A stretch of DNA of 64,000 bases from Adiantum capillus-veneris (GCA_014529385.2 CM043962.1:37539098-37603097), one strand, 5' to 3'. Positions 21,201 to 34,098 are shown, counted from the stretch's first letter. Numbers and translations are program-made. The notes: a model not told the origin generated them from the letters alone.

Positions 21201-23519
21201 TTCAAATGAGTATGATATATCGGATGAGATACCTGAAGTGTCTTCTCAAATCGCTCAAGGTCAGGATTCTCTAGGTTCAAGTTTTAATTCACTAAAAGTC
21301 CAAGGTGACCGAGCAGGTTGGGACCTGAACACGAACATGGAGTCATGGGATCAGTTATCTGACAAACCTTCTCATGTAAGGTCAAAAATGGGGAATGCTT
21401 CAAGAACAGTTGGTGTAGTAGGGGGGCAAAACTACACAAATTCCTTTGGTATGAGAGCTATTGAACCCTTGAAACTTTGCAGAAATGAGGTTGCTAAAGA
21501 GACCATAGGTATTGACAATGATCATCAAGGTCGTATTTCACCATGCAAGGAGGCTGATGCTGGCAGTGAACCGCCAATAACTGGAAAAATTCTAGGAGTG
21601 TGTGAAGGTGATGGGTTTGTAAAACCAGGAACTGACGAATCAAGACGGGGGACTTCTGATTTAAAGATTGGTAAAGAGAATTGTGAGAGGCAGGAACTTT
21701 GCAGGTACAGTTCTGTCGAGAGAGTCGAAAGGCATGCTAGGGCAGAAGATGGGACTGAACTAGTAGAGGAACATGAGGGTGAAGAGCAAATTAATCATGG
21801 TACTTTTTACTGTCGAGAGGGTTATTATAAAGGAATGGATTTGGATGATAAGTCACTGGTTTTTGAGGACGAAGCCTATTGGAAGGACGAAGATGAATCA
21901 GGCAAGCCCCTTTTTTGGGAGGGAGATGCAAGGCTAGATGGTGATGAAAGAGAAAAGAAGGGAATGCACTCAAAGGAGTGCTCTACATCTAGACGAGTAA
22001 AGTTGTCAGGCTGGGATCAGCTTCCAGAGGGCTTTGAAAGTGCAGAAGAGGCACTGAAAGCTGCACAAGAGGTTATGGCTCGCCGCGGTCGTGGATCTTG
22101 GGTCAGTTTTGGAGGACGGGGTTCATCCTTCTCTGCTCACCGTGTTAGTTCAGTATGTGATGACATAAAACAGAGTTCTAAACGGTTTGGGGACAGACAT
22201 CTCTACGAATCTTTTCGTAGTAGAGATGGCTTCAACCATACAAGAGGGTAAGTGTTTCATCTCTTTTAGTCCTGATCTCTGGTTTTCAGTGCACGCTTTG
22301 TGATATTTTATTGTGTCTCAGACTGGATGATAGTGGCGATGATTGTTATCCTCCTCGGGGCAGATTTTCTGGTCGACGAGCAGTAGCAGGACCTCATCCT
22401 AGAGGATGTCATAAACGATGGGCTGAGAATCGACAAGGTGACTCTATTGATGAATGGAGGCATGGACAACACCGTTCAGCTTCTGGATTCAGCTCTCAAG
22501 GACCAACAAATGCAGCAACACTAGCAGCTGCTAGGGTAGAAAGCAGTGGATTTGTTGTAGGTCCTGATGGGACACTTTCAAGAGGTCGCACGTCAAGTAG
22601 AGGTATGCGGTCTACATTTGTTCATAACAGAGGGCCACAGACTACTGGTCGAGCTACATCTGCTGATATGGATGGAGTATCAAATTTTTCCAAGAGGGGA
22701 AGTCCTGGAGTAGAGAGATGTATGGGGAGAAGCTCAAAAATTGGGGTCGAGTCTGGAGATAGACGGGTGCGACAGGGTGTAGGAACAGGGTTAGCTGGAC
22801 GAAGCATGTCTGACCGGCGTGCATTACCAGGCCGTGGATTGGGAGACAGATATGGAAGATCATCTTATGTCAGCCGAACTATGGAACATAAGAGAAGCGA
22901 GTCACCTTGCAGGATGCATTTACCTGACCATTCATATGCCAACGATTGTGGTTCGCCAGGTTCTCGACCTGAGCCAAGATTTAAGAGATCAAGGCTCTCA
23001 CCTCCTAGCCCGGAGCCCTTTAGCCGCTCAAAGTTTTATCCACCTTCAGCTCGAAATCAGCATTCCCCTCCCTCTTTTCACAAGTGGTCTCATGACAGAC
23101 GAGAGGGTGAGAACTTTCGAGAGAGGGATTTCAGAACACCTGTACCTCGATATGGAGCCCCAGGAAGAGCATCACCTCATGTTGTTCATGGTTCTTCTTT
23201 GATGGACTACAGAGATTTGCAGGTTCTTGCTGTAACAAGAAGCTCATCTGGTGTGAGGGGGGGTTCGAGTTCTTTAAGAGATGAGAGCCCTGAATTCCGT
23301 CGGGAAAGGCGAGCTGAAGAGGATGGACTTACAAGCTCATTTTCTGAGGGTGGTGATGATGGGGACATGAAAGGAGGTGTTTACAAAAGAGACAAATGTA
23401 GAGATAATGATAAGAAAAGAGAACCTTACAGGCCACTAAGCAGGTCTTCAGGTGGGCATGGGCACTCTAGCAGTCTTGATGGGCTTGATGATGTTGCTCC
23501 AAGGAGGCAGCGTCTGTAA
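18257..23519 (+). CDS. Spliced plant gene: Cys-rich (zinc ribbon/PHD-like) protein with Ser/Arg/Gly-rich tail
   Basis: Six exons, all GT-AG: 18257-18904, about 19150-19225, 19809-19928, 20017-20379, 20464-22247, 22322-23519; total about 1,396 aa (exon 2 end uncertain by a base or two, but the phase is fixed by its neighbours). The start ATG (MARSGSDHDL) has ACATACATGG context; an in-frame codon at 18224 is a weaker alternative. Residues 1-190 form an unrecognised domain with an EGWAAAYCFALSTG block. Cys198/200/201/209 with Cys223/226 (exons 1-2) look like a zinc ribbon. Cys268, 271, 285, 287, His295, Cys298, 319, 322 (exons 3-4) fit a C4HC3 PHD-like finger with odd spacing. From about 410 the protein is Ser/Pro-rich, then acidic, then has SGWDQLPEGFESAEEALKAA (about 919) and an Arg/Gly/Ser-rich, RS-like C-terminus. 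This suggests a nuclear chromatin- or RNA-associated protein; the specific function is not recognised. Confidence 0.85.
19419..19617 (+). repeat. Tandem duplication inside intron 2 (106-bp period)
   Basis: 'ttgcatctgct(t/c)ttgcttgg' starts at 19419 and 19525; both copies continue through 'cttcatttgggtggaaggat'. It accounts for part of the length of intron 2 (about 583 bp against 74-245 bp for the others). An 83-codon open frame over it is intronic. Confidence 0.85.
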
Positions 23520-24599
23520 CCATTGAAACCAGTGCGCCGACAAGCACCCTACAGGCCACATTTTGGACCCCACGAAGGCAGCATGGACTCCACTTTTGGG
23601 TACTTGACCAGAGAGAATTGTACCCTCACCTTCAAAAGTTGCTGCAAGTAAGGTTTGAAGAAGTTCAGTGCTATTCCTGGCTTCTATGTAAGCCCAGTTT
23701 TGGAATTTGCGTCACTTACAGGCCTCTTGGGCTTTTACGATAGCTTACGGAGATATAAAAAGATACTGAGAAAGTAGTGTCGAGTTAAAAGTGTACAGAA
23801 ACCATGTAACCAACATAATCAACAAAAGGAGCCATAATTTTTTAGTTCAAATCATGAAGGTCTTTAAGCATGTTATTAATGTTGTTGCATCAACATGCAC
23901 AAATGATAAAGTCGGTTGATGCTTTTAGGGAGTGTAAAGCCATGTATAATAAGGGGCTGCACTTTTCATTGGTGAAACTCATTGCAAGTGCCATTATGTG
24001 GGGCAATTTTTGTCCTCCCTCCCCCTGTGCTTGCATGCTTTGAAGGGCTTGTCAGGACCATTATATTGCGGTTAGGACATGCAGTATGTAGAGGAAAAAG
24101 CACGGCTTTTCTGTCTTGGAATGCGTTGCAAATTATGATGCTGTATACTATATATGCACAGTGCAGAGATGACTCTGAAGGTCCATCTTGAACTACGTCC
24201 ATGCAGACCCTTTCGCTGTTTCCGATTGTCAACAGAAACTTTCTGTGAAGGATTAGAAGTGCCTACCGCGACTCACTACTTGCAAGATTTTGGCTGTTAA
24301 TCCTTGTGCACAAAGAAATTCACCTTCAGTTGACGTAAGGGGCAGTACGACGGATGATGCTGTTTGAACCCCACCTTGTTGGAGCCAAAGTATCAAAGGG
24401 TTCTCTAATTGTGGCCATGGTTATTAATAGTTTGAAGAATGCAATGCTAGATAAACCATCTAAAGCTCTCTCATAGATAGAAGATAACCTCTTTCCCCTA
24501 GCAATTTAATGATTGGTGGCATGTATAATGCAAAATCCTATTAAGAGATTAGACTCCTCTGTGCCATGAACTTGATTCGCTCCGAGTTGGTCTAATACT
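23520..24599 (+). other. 3' untranslated region and downstream spacer
   Basis: The 3' UTR begins after the TAA at 23517-23519. AT-rich sequence at 23800-23960 is the likely polyadenylation zone, but no canonical AATAAA is evident there. Nothing gene-like up to 24599. Confidence 0.45.
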
Positions 24600-24819
24600 C
24601 CATGGAAATGTTGATGTGGAAGCTGACTCACCATACTTCTTGGCAACTATCAAGCTAACATACCCTTTGGTGAATCAAATCAGGTTTGGCCCTTGCAAGC
24701 GCGTGCAAGGTTTGTATCCAATCAAGACATATAGATTATTACTTTTTCCGCTTGATGTCCTTAGATCTTTCTTCAAGATCCATGCTATTATATGCAGTGA
24801 GGATATGATTAGAGAGATT

Positions 24820-25990
24820 TACCATCATCAAACTCTCCTTGCAGGACCTCCACATTGTTGTCCTCTGCCCCCCCTCAAGCACCTAAACATGGAAATATTT
24901 GGTTGTCGGTCTGGTACCTTGTGTTGCTTCTCAAGAATGGAGATCCATCCATCATACATCTCCTCATCATAGAGAACCATGTGTGCATCCCTTGTAGAAA
25001 ATGTTTGATAACTGAATGTTCTTTCCATGAAATGTATTAGTTACTTATGAACAAGCTTAAGAATTGGCACTTACATTCCACAGTGTCCATACTTTTCATG
25101 TCGGTTTAAGTTTCACATTCCTTACAGCTACATTCACAGGAGAAACAACCAAAATTTGAGCTACTTTTCTTGCATAAAATGTTTTGTGTTTTGCATACTT
25201 TGGGTTTGGGTTTCTAAAGTAAATCTTGTAGACATGACAGAGTGTTTCCTTGACAAGATGCAATAATGATCTGTCCAACTTCTCAATCTCATATCCCATT
25301 CACTTATTAGTTTTTGGATCAAATGGCTCGACTATTGGAGTTAGGCCTTAAATGACAAGCATATTGCTTCACCATATACTTGACATATTCATTTGACAAT
25401 GGCTTTCATTTGTAGACTACTCTTGGAGGCCTTCTCAATTTGCTTGTCCAAGACTTCTTTCTTAGGTTGAAAAATATTATCTATGAGATCATGTGGATGC
25501 ACAAGAATTTGGGTTGTTGACACTCCACAACAATTGGGATTACATGTTTCTATCACAACTAATTCTTTTTCTTGATCATTTGAAATAAAAATCATGACTT
25601 TCTCAAAGGCCTCCACAAATACTGTGGTTATGTAATCTATATCACTCTCTACATTGTCCTCTAGTTATCGTGCTTTGAGCATAGTATGCTCCCCCTCTAA
25701 ATTGCTTTTCCATGCTGAAAAGTCCCAGGATCATCATAGTAACCTATATTGCTCTCCGTTATAATCTCAAGGCAAGGGAACATGTCCATGCCATATGGCT
25801 CTTGCCTAACACTCTCAAAAACTCTAAAATCCTTCAACGTATCATTGTCTTCACCATAAAATAAATTTATCTCTATTGTAGTTGTCCCATTGACCTCAAG
25901 CTATAAAGACATATGTGTCTTTTTAATACCATCAATATTAACTGGTTTGCTAGAGAACTTTCACTTGGAGGCCATTTGATATGCTGCAAA
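24820..25990 (-). pseudogene. Decayed coding region, family not recognised
   Basis: Several minus-strand open blocks in succession. At about 25955-25720 the frame reads with only a few stops and contains NGTTTIEINLFYGEDNDTL and YGMDMFPCLEIITESNIGYY. 25616-25389 contains EAFEKVMIFISNDQEKELVV and QPKKEVLDKQIEKASKSSLQ. 25299-25096 contains LLHLVKETLCHVYKIYF. 25028-24828 contains LYDEEMYDGWISILEKQHKV. The low stop density and charged, globular composition argue for real ancestral coding sequence. No retrotransposon enzyme motif is present and no family is recognised. Confidence 0.35.
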
Positions 25991-26040
25991 AAAACCGTAA
26001 TTAAAATTCATAGACTTAATTTGGACAAATAAGTATATCA

Positions 26041-26285
26041 TACTTTCTCATCAATAAGTTCTTTTTACTTATCTTGTTAACTTATCCTCCTTTTCAAAAC
26101 TTCCTTAACAAGCTACTTATTCAATAAAATACTCATTCAACAAACTACTTATTCAACGAGTTACTTACTCACCTTATCCTTATTTTCTCTTTTCCTTTTT
26201 TCTTATCTTTTTCTTTTTCTTCTTACTTATCTTATGTTTTCCTTTTTCCTTGTCTTTTTCTTTATGCTATTTTTCTTGAGATGAA
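26041..26285. repeat. Low-complexity T/C-rich tract with short repeats
   Basis: 26101-26165 repeats variants of 'aacaagctacttattcaa' about three times; 26165-26275 is almost all T and C. No gene. Confidence 0.6.
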
Positions 26286-26493
26286 AAGTTAATTTCTCAT
26301 GCATTGGTTATGCCCATGTTCCCATGGTGTAAATCTAAAGTGTCTCGTGAGTAAACTTTGGTGCTTGGATTTACCCCAAATTTACTCAAACATTTTTATT
26401 GAGTTGACGGTTTATATGTGTTGGTTAAGAGTAAGGACTTGGAGGAGGATCTTACACCCATGGTCATTCTTAGCGTTTTCTTCTTTCATCTGA

Positions 26494-26547
26494 ATGAAAT
26501 GGTCCAAATCTCCTATGAAATGAAATGGTCCAAACCCCCTATGAAAT
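26494..26547. repeat. 27-bp tandem duplication
   Basis: 'tgaaatggtccaaa(t/c)c(t/c)cc' begins at 26494 and 26521, two near-identical copies. Confidence 0.75.
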
Positions 26548-26659
26548 GCTCCTTCAAAGAATAATCTAGATTAAATATGCAAGAAACCATGATAAAGTGT
26601 GTGTTTTGATAAAAATAAAAATATCATTCATAGTATTATGTATTGAAAAGTCAACTAGT

Positions 26660-27075
26660 GAGTAGTACCTTAGTATTTGAGAAGATTGTGCTTATTTAGT
26701 AGATTCTTCACAAAAGCCTTGGCTTTTATAGCCTTCAATGATGGTGTGGCACAACCCAACTTTCTTGGTAAGGATTTTAGTTGTGCTCCCTTCATCATAT
26801 CAATATTGGCTTTTTCTTTTGCCATTGTTTCTACTATTTTGTTTCTTCTAATCTCCTTTTTCCTGATTAGATTAGTTGACTTCTCCTGCTTGCCAAAAAT
26901 GTCGTCTAGCTTCTAAAAAATTGGTAGCTTATTTGTGGTTATCTCCTTTTGAGACCATCTTGAGTTTTTATCTTTCCAATAGTCCATGACACCTTTGTAT
27001 TCATTGCCATTGGAAAATGGGGCTTTTCCATAATGATTAAAGCCAAAGAACTCACACACATCTTTGCTCTTATCA
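26660..27075 (-). pseudogene. Decayed coding region, one stop in about 130 codons
   Basis: The minus strand from about 27070 reads KDVCEFFGFNHYGKAPFSNG, then YKGVMDYWKDKNSRWSQKEI, one TAG after KLPIF, then KLDDIFGKQEKSTNLIRKK and SLPRKLGCATPSLKAIKAKA, ending near 26665. One stop over this length in AT-rich DNA is unlikely by chance. The product is very lysine-rich. It may belong with the minus-strand blocks at 24.8-26.0 kb. No family recognised. Confidence 0.4.
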
Positions 27076-27189
27076 AGTTACAGCAAGTATGTGAGCAACT
27101 CTTCTATGAGCAATCAAATAGTCAAAATTTCCAAAAGAGGAATCAAGCACTACACAGTTTCCTAAATCTATGCTTTTATACAAAAGGAT

Positions 27190-27960
27190 AACAAAAGTTG
27201 AAGGAAGCTTCGCTCTGCTTCAAGCATTATATTGAGAGATGTCGTGTGAGGGAGTTATTGCAAGATGATCAATCGTCAGTTCTCTTCATAGAGGGCCTCA
27301 GAAACAAAACTCTCAAAACTTACACTTGAAGGTATGCACCACATTTGAACAAGTCACTAGAGAAGGATTGTATCTAGTTAACAACTGCAAGACATATGGA
27401 GAAGTAACGGAGAACGTAGACACCACCAGGCGTGCCTCTTCTATAGCTAGTGAGCCAGCTACAAAACTTAGTGCTCCTTATTAAATCACACAAAATGTGG
27501 ATCAAGTGGTTGAATAAGTGATTCAAATAATGAACCAAACATACAAATAGAGTCCCCATTTGCAACCACAACAGCCACAAGCAGCAAATGCTCCAAGAAT
27601 ATTGAAGCGGTGCACACTTGAGGAGAAATACACAAACCACAACACAAATGAGTGCTTTTATAATCAAAATTACATGAGTGAAAGGCCATACAGACCTCCA
27701 GTGGTGCAACAATTGCTGCCACCTCCGAAGGTATAGATAGGACCCAGCAACGTAGCACAAGGAGGACACAAACCAAAACTTGTGTTGGTGGGCCAAAATC
27801 CACCTTTGCCTCAAGACAACTGAGCTATTATTTGATACACACAAATAGTAGTACCACTCATGAGTGCACCAATGATGCCACCAATAGTCTATTACAAAGA
27901 GCCTGGAGAAACTTGTGTGAGAGAGACTAAGGCTGTAGCATAAACACAACATTTGTACGA
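27190..27960 (+). pseudogene. Ty3/gypsy gag scrap
   Basis: Plus-strand frames read CFKHYIERCRVRELLQDDQS then VLFIEGLRNKTLKTYT, the typical end of a gypsy capsid. Then, after a frame change, FEQVTREGLYLVNNCKTYGE, a Gln/Pro-rich linker and CTLEEKYTNHNTNECF. That last motif (C-x8-H-x4-C) closely matches CAIEGKWTNHETNECYF in the gypsy element at 42.7 kb, so the two are related. Several stops interrupt it. The 192-codon minus-strand open frame over 27374-27952 is its antisense shadow. Confidence 0.65.
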
Positions 27961-28807
27961 AGAGTCATCAACAAGAATTATTTTGCGTGGATCACATTCA
28001 AATCATTCATATATTTTTGCCAATGGCTTAAAAATAGATGGATCTTGAGGATTTTTTGGTCTAAATAACTTCATGCCTTTGAGAACATAAAAGGATTATT
28101 GAGACAAAACTACAAAAATAGCAATATCTCCTATGCATTGATTTAAAGCATTCTCAACATCTAGTAAACATAAGCTTCTCTAGTTGTTGACAAAATACCA
28201 ACATTGAATCTCTTCAATATGGTGTTTAAAAAGTGGATACACCTTGATTGTAACATAATATGTCTTTGTGAATCACATTGAATAGATATATAAGGAAATT
28301 AGCAATCCACCATCAAGACACTTTAAGCAGGTATGGATGGAAAAGTGCATACTTTACTTAGCATTTAGCTATTCTAAACAAGTTTTACAAGGGTTTGGTG
28401 CATCCAAAAATCCACTATTTAGCTATTCTTAACATGGTACAAAATAAAAAATACATTCAAAATAAACTATTGCATAAGCTACTAATGCATAAGTATATAC
28501 CCTGATAAAATTTGTACAATGAGATACAAATGCTTGTATGGATTATTTCCAACTTGATACATAAACTTTGAAATAGAGCATCATTATGCTAGCTCAAAAG
28601 TATTATGAAAATCAATGGATATCACTTTAAGAACATATTTCTATATAAAATTAAATATTCAATGCATAATATGGTAAGATCATCACAATTTACAGTGTCT
28701 ATCATGATACATACTTAGTAATGTGTTGGTTCACATAAGGGACTTTACCATGAGATTCAAGTAATGTCATGTAAATTCATATTGTGCAAGAAGCTCTTCA
28801 CCACTTT
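27961..28807. other. AT-rich spacer, no gene seen
   Basis: No open frame of note and no repeat structure recognised. Possible remnants of the neighbouring gypsy piece cannot be traced. Confidence 0.4.
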
Positions 28808-30131
28808 CTATGTGGTGTAAGGTTTCAACACAAACATAGACACATTTATCCAAGCTAATTTGTGTTGTGGTGGCTTTATGCCTTGGTGGAAAATTGGGAT
28901 CAAAAGTATAACATAATTTGTGCTCATACTCAGATCATAAGCACTATTTATATATCCTGCCAAACTTTCATCTTCTACATCACCAACAATATACAACTCC
29001 ATCCACACATATGACATTTGAATCCTCGAGAAGTGAGTACCTACTAGTTTCCCTTGAAGATACCTCACACAACTTCTTCCAAGTCTCATGGAAATACTTA
29101 TCACCGCCATAATGGAGAATAGTCATACCCTTTTGAATAGGTGTATGCACAAAAAGCCCATAATCGGCTCCTTGTATATTTGAAGCTCAATTGATCACTT
29201 TGAAATTTTGACCATTTTTTGACAACATCATGCTGATTTGCAAATCTCAAAAGCCTTGTTTTAAGCTTTCTTTGGTCATCAGTACTCTCCATGAGGCATA
29301 TCACTTCCCTTTGTTTCTTGAGTCCCAAATTTTCTATGTAACAATCAAAGAACATGTCAACAAGATTGTGTTGTTTGCAATACTTTTGAATGCATTGTTT
29401 GATTGTAAGCTCCTTCTTGAGTTGTAGAAACTCAACATCTAGCAATGGACTCACTTCCAAAATCTTGATCAGGGTGTGTTCTACATCTAGTATTGTGGAT
29501 TGCGTCCTTGAATCTAAAGAACTCATAAGTCCCTCAAAGGAATCTCCCTTGCTCAAGAACACAAGTGTGGTGAATAATTCTATAGCACCACTAAATTCCA
29601 AATGCTTCACATGGTACAATGCCCCAACAGTTTGTATTTTGACCATGTTTGTCATACTTTACAAAGAAGATTGTAAAATTTTGCACATAGTCTTGATTAT
29701 TCAAAAAATAAAGTATCACACATTGTGGTTCTATTGACCCACTTGCAAGAGCCATAATGCCATATGTGAGATCTTTGAATCTTTCACTCAACCATTGCAG
29801 GTTTCTCTGCAAAGCACGTGTGTTGTCCAAGATACAATCCTATAGGGATATGATTTTTTAGATGGCACTCTAAGTAAGATCCTCCCTCCATTTGATGACT
29901 GACAACATATGTAGACCATGGAAGATCTATAATTGAATCCGATTTGTCTTTCACAATGTTGATTGTCCATTGGATATACTTTGTACCATGTTTTAGTTTT
30001 GAAGTCAAGATAGTATCACAGAGTGGCAAGAAATGGTAGTAAATGACATCATTAATGTTGTATGCAGTAGAAACCTCCTCCCAATTATCACATGGATTCT
30101 CCTCATTGAGCACATTGAATTGTTCAAGCAA
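28808..30131 (-). pseudogene. Broken protein-coding region, not a recognised retrotransposon protein
   Basis: Four minus-strand open blocks follow in order with matching joins. 30131-29784 contains YNINDVIYYHFLPLCDTIL and LPWSTYVVSHQMEGGSYLEC. 29830-29591 contains RNLQWLSERFKDLTYGIMAL and ASGSIEPQCVILYFLNNQDY. 29655-29101 (184 codons) contains SLDSRTQSTILDVEHTLIKI, ELTIKQCIQKYCKQHNLVDM and LMESTDDQRKLKTRLLRFAN. 29110-28808 is weaker. The frame changes near 29820 and 29640 look like single frameshifts, because the protein sense continues across them. Composition resembles a conserved cellular helical protein rather than gag or pol. I do not recognise the family; it may be a gene fragment carried by an element. 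Confidence 0.5.
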
Positions 30132-30207
30132 CTCATCTTGAAGAATTTTATTTGTTTCAATTGCTTGATATGCTCATGTGAGTAAAGAAAATATTGAGAG
30201 GAAGAGA

Positions 30208-30208
<1 letters not shown>

Positions 30209-30273
<65 letters not shown>
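30209..30273. repeat. (TG)n microsatellite
   Basis: 65 bp of uninterrupted TG/GT. His-Thr open frames across it are artefacts. Confidence 0.98.
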
Positions 30274-30279
<6 letters not shown>

Positions 30280-30857
30280 AAGAGGCACACAAAGGCAGAA
30301 AACCATTTTGGTTGCTTGAAGACATACAACCAATGTAGATGAGAGGGAGAGAAAGAGAGAGACAAAGAGACAAAGAAAGAGAGGTATAGTACTTGCACCT
30401 TGCCAAACTCTTGATTCCACACAATAAGAGATATTTTTGATGATGTAAAAGTCCTCTTTGTAATTTAGCTCTAATGTGATCTATGTGTATGCCTCTCTTG
30501 GATAGTGCACGATACTATTTTGCATAGGCTATAATCTCCCCTTGGTCATGAGCAAAATCTTCTTCTGTTTCACCTCTGTTTTGCTAAATCTCTTTTGTTT
30601 TCTGTTTTATGTATGTTTTACCATATTGCCTCTATTATCTTGTTTTTCTATTTTTGTTGTTTTGTTATTCTTCACTTAATTCTTACGCTAGGGTTATATC
30701 AAAAGCTAAGAGTTATTTTTTTACTTTAAAAACAAGGTTTGAATTTCATATATTTTCTTTCCAATTGAGCGTTTTGACCAAATAATTTTTTGAAAACAAA
30801 AAAAGAGGGCATACACTACGGGCCGACGTCTACTGGTAGCCCACGAATCCCATCATT
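30274..30857. other. Spacer, no gene seen
   Basis: Includes a GA-rich patch at 30340-30385 and T-rich sequence beyond; nothing coding. Confidence 0.45.
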
Positions 30858-31090
30858 AAGGGTGTTGCCCCTGAACTCCCACCAAGGGTGTTGCCCCTTG
30901 GACCCCCCACTGGGGGTGCTGCCCCCAAACACCACCATGGGGAGCGGTGCCCCCGAACCCCCACTGGGGGTGCTGCCCCTTGGACCCCCGTTGGGGGTGT
31001 TGCCCCCAAACCCCCACCAAAGGCACTGCCCCTAGACCCCCCTCGAGGGTGTTGTCTTAAGACCTTGATTAAGGATGCTATGCCTAAACT
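30858..31090 (+). repeat. GC-rich minisatellite, about eight ~27-28-bp units
   Basis: Units alternate 'gggggtg(c/t)tgccccc' with 'aaacccccac' or 'ttggaccccc'. They stand out sharply from AT-rich flanks. Each unit contains self-complementary GGGGGT/ACCCCC blocks, so the strand can fold. Pro/Leu/Gly-rich open frames on both strands follow from the repeat and are not proteins. Confidence 0.8.
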
Positions 31091-31319
31091 CCCACTTGGC
31101 ACATATTAGAGGTGCTAAAAATTGAGAATTGAAGTGTTCGATCTATGACCATTTGTAGGATGGGTTCTACTATGTCCGCCATTTATTGAAACTAAGTCAC
31201 ATTTAGACACAAGTAGACTTACCACATTAACATACTACTCCATTGTATGTCCAACCTATTATCAACCTATCGTTGTAATATGAAGATTGTCCAATTCAAA
31301 TTGTTCAAGTTGGTATAGC

Positions 31320-31760
31320 CAAAGTGTGTTGACCATAGAAGATGGCATGGGCAGATATGTGCAGGCTAGCAGAAGTAGGGCAAAGGGCTGGAGCAGCTAG
31401 GAAGATCATGGGCTGACAGGCAGCAGCGGAGATGTATGACTGATGTGATTTACGGGCCAAGAAAGGCTCCAAAAGGGGCTAATTTGGGGAGCAAGTGAAG
31501 GATATGCAAAGTAGCTTTTGGGTCCATGACTGTAGAGATTGAGGTGATAAAGGAGTAGGTCCAGACGGCTCATCAAACGGAGCTACAGATCCCAAGATAT
31601 TGAAGGTTGAAGATTCAGTGTGTTGCAGACTCTTGCCGGACAGGGCAGCTGGAGATGGGTGGCCCAAGTAGATGTCAAGGTATAGATGTGTAGTGCTCTA
31701 TTTATGGAGCACACCTATCTCTTCAGATTACAGATTGGAGCCACGGATTGCAGTTTATGG
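31320..31760 (+). repeat. Dispersed repeat, inverted copy at 52340-52805
   Basis: Blocks such as 'gaccatagaagatggcatgg' (about 31331), 'ccaaaaggggctaattt' (31469), 'ctcatcaaacggagctacag' (31568) and 'cggacagggcagctgg' (31636) recur as reverse complements at 52340-52805 in mirrored order. About 80-85% alike by eye. Probably LTR or internal sequence of one retrotransposon family in opposite orientations. Confidence 0.7.
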
Positions 31761-32541
31761 CCAGGTGAAGTTTTACAGGGGGCTAGGTTGGTGCCCATCT
31801 GACCACATGGGGGGTCGTGCTATCTGACGTCTTTTGACACTCGACAAGGTTCTAGAGCAGGTTTTGCATCATACAGAGCTAGCAGGAATTGAGTGCACAT
31901 CAAACAGAGCCCGGAGCAGAAAGATACAGAAGTCTGAAGATTGGGTGCCTATGTCTGAAGTTGATTGCCGATGAAAATTGGCATTTTTACGGCCTCGGTT
32001 TGGGGGCTCGGGGAATTGCAAAGTGCAGCAAGGTCGGGGGAAGTTGGAGTCGGCTCAGTGAGTTTGCGGCCGGGTTTTATGGCTTGGCAGATGGATCACC
32101 AGTGACTAATTGGCAAGTAGGGCAAGCACTGGAAAAAAAAAGTTGGGATTTTTTTTTGAGGAAAAGTTTTTTTGAAGTTTCAAGCTATTGGAGCCAACCC
32201 ACCAGTAACTGCCATGTGGCACCACATTGCCCCATATGCGCAGTGTGGAGGCCGGATGGAAGGGTATAAGGGCGGGGGTGTTAGCCCATTGTGTAGTGTG
32301 TTGAGGGAGAAAAGCTCCTTAGCGTGGTGCCTTGGCTATGGCGTCACCTATGGGTTCTGCGTTGGTGGCTCTGGTCGGCCGTTGCGCGGTGGCGCTACCG
32401 TCCAGGTGATGGTTTTGAATGGTGTGGGCATCGACGTTTAGCGTAGGTGGCATGCTAGCAATATCCAGTGATGATGTGGCCGGTCAGAGGTGAGGGTTTC
32501 CCATGCTGCGCCCCTAAGGGCCATTTTAAGTAAATGAATCA
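31761..32541 (+). other. GC-richer spacer, possible LTR remainder
   Basis: No gene. GGGTATAAGGGCGGGG at about 32262 is TATA-like and followed by leader-like sequence, which would fit the promoter of an LTR beginning upstream, but no LTR borders were found. Confidence 0.3.
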
Positions 32542-32564
32542 CCCCCCCCCCCCCCCCCCCCCCC
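32542..32564. repeat. C homopolymer (C23)
   Basis: Twenty-three consecutive C. Length may be affected by sequencing error. Confidence 0.9.
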
Positions 32565-32621
32565 AAATAGCGATGTCGCTATTGCTCAACAAGGGGAGGG
32601 TCCCGCGGCGTCATGTAGTGA

Positions 32622-33900
<1,279 letters not shown>

Positions 33901-34017
33901 TACACTTTGTGGCCACAAGCTCATGTATTATCTGTTAGGAAAAAAGACGTAGCTACATAGATATTTGAGTAGATTACTTAATGGAGAGAGATATATTTCA
34001 CATACAAGAGATTATAG

Positions 34018-34020
<3 letters not shown>

Positions 34021-34094
<74 letters not shown>
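34021..34094. repeat. (AG)37 microsatellite
   Basis: 74 bp uninterrupted, inside the probable LTR, directly beside its R-U5-like block. Confidence 0.97.

Positions 34095-34098
<4 letters not shown>

Noticed and set aside
27374-27952. 192-codon minus-strand open frame rich in Leu, Cys and Trp
   Set aside because: It is the antisense of a recognisable plus-strand gypsy gag with a C-x8-H-x4-C motif.
30157-30424. His-Thr-rich open frames on the minus strand
   Set aside because: Translation of the TG microsatellite in several frames.
30790-31109. Pro/Leu/Gly-rich proteins
   Set aside because: Open on both strands because of the GC-rich minisatellite period; no start context or flanking exon.
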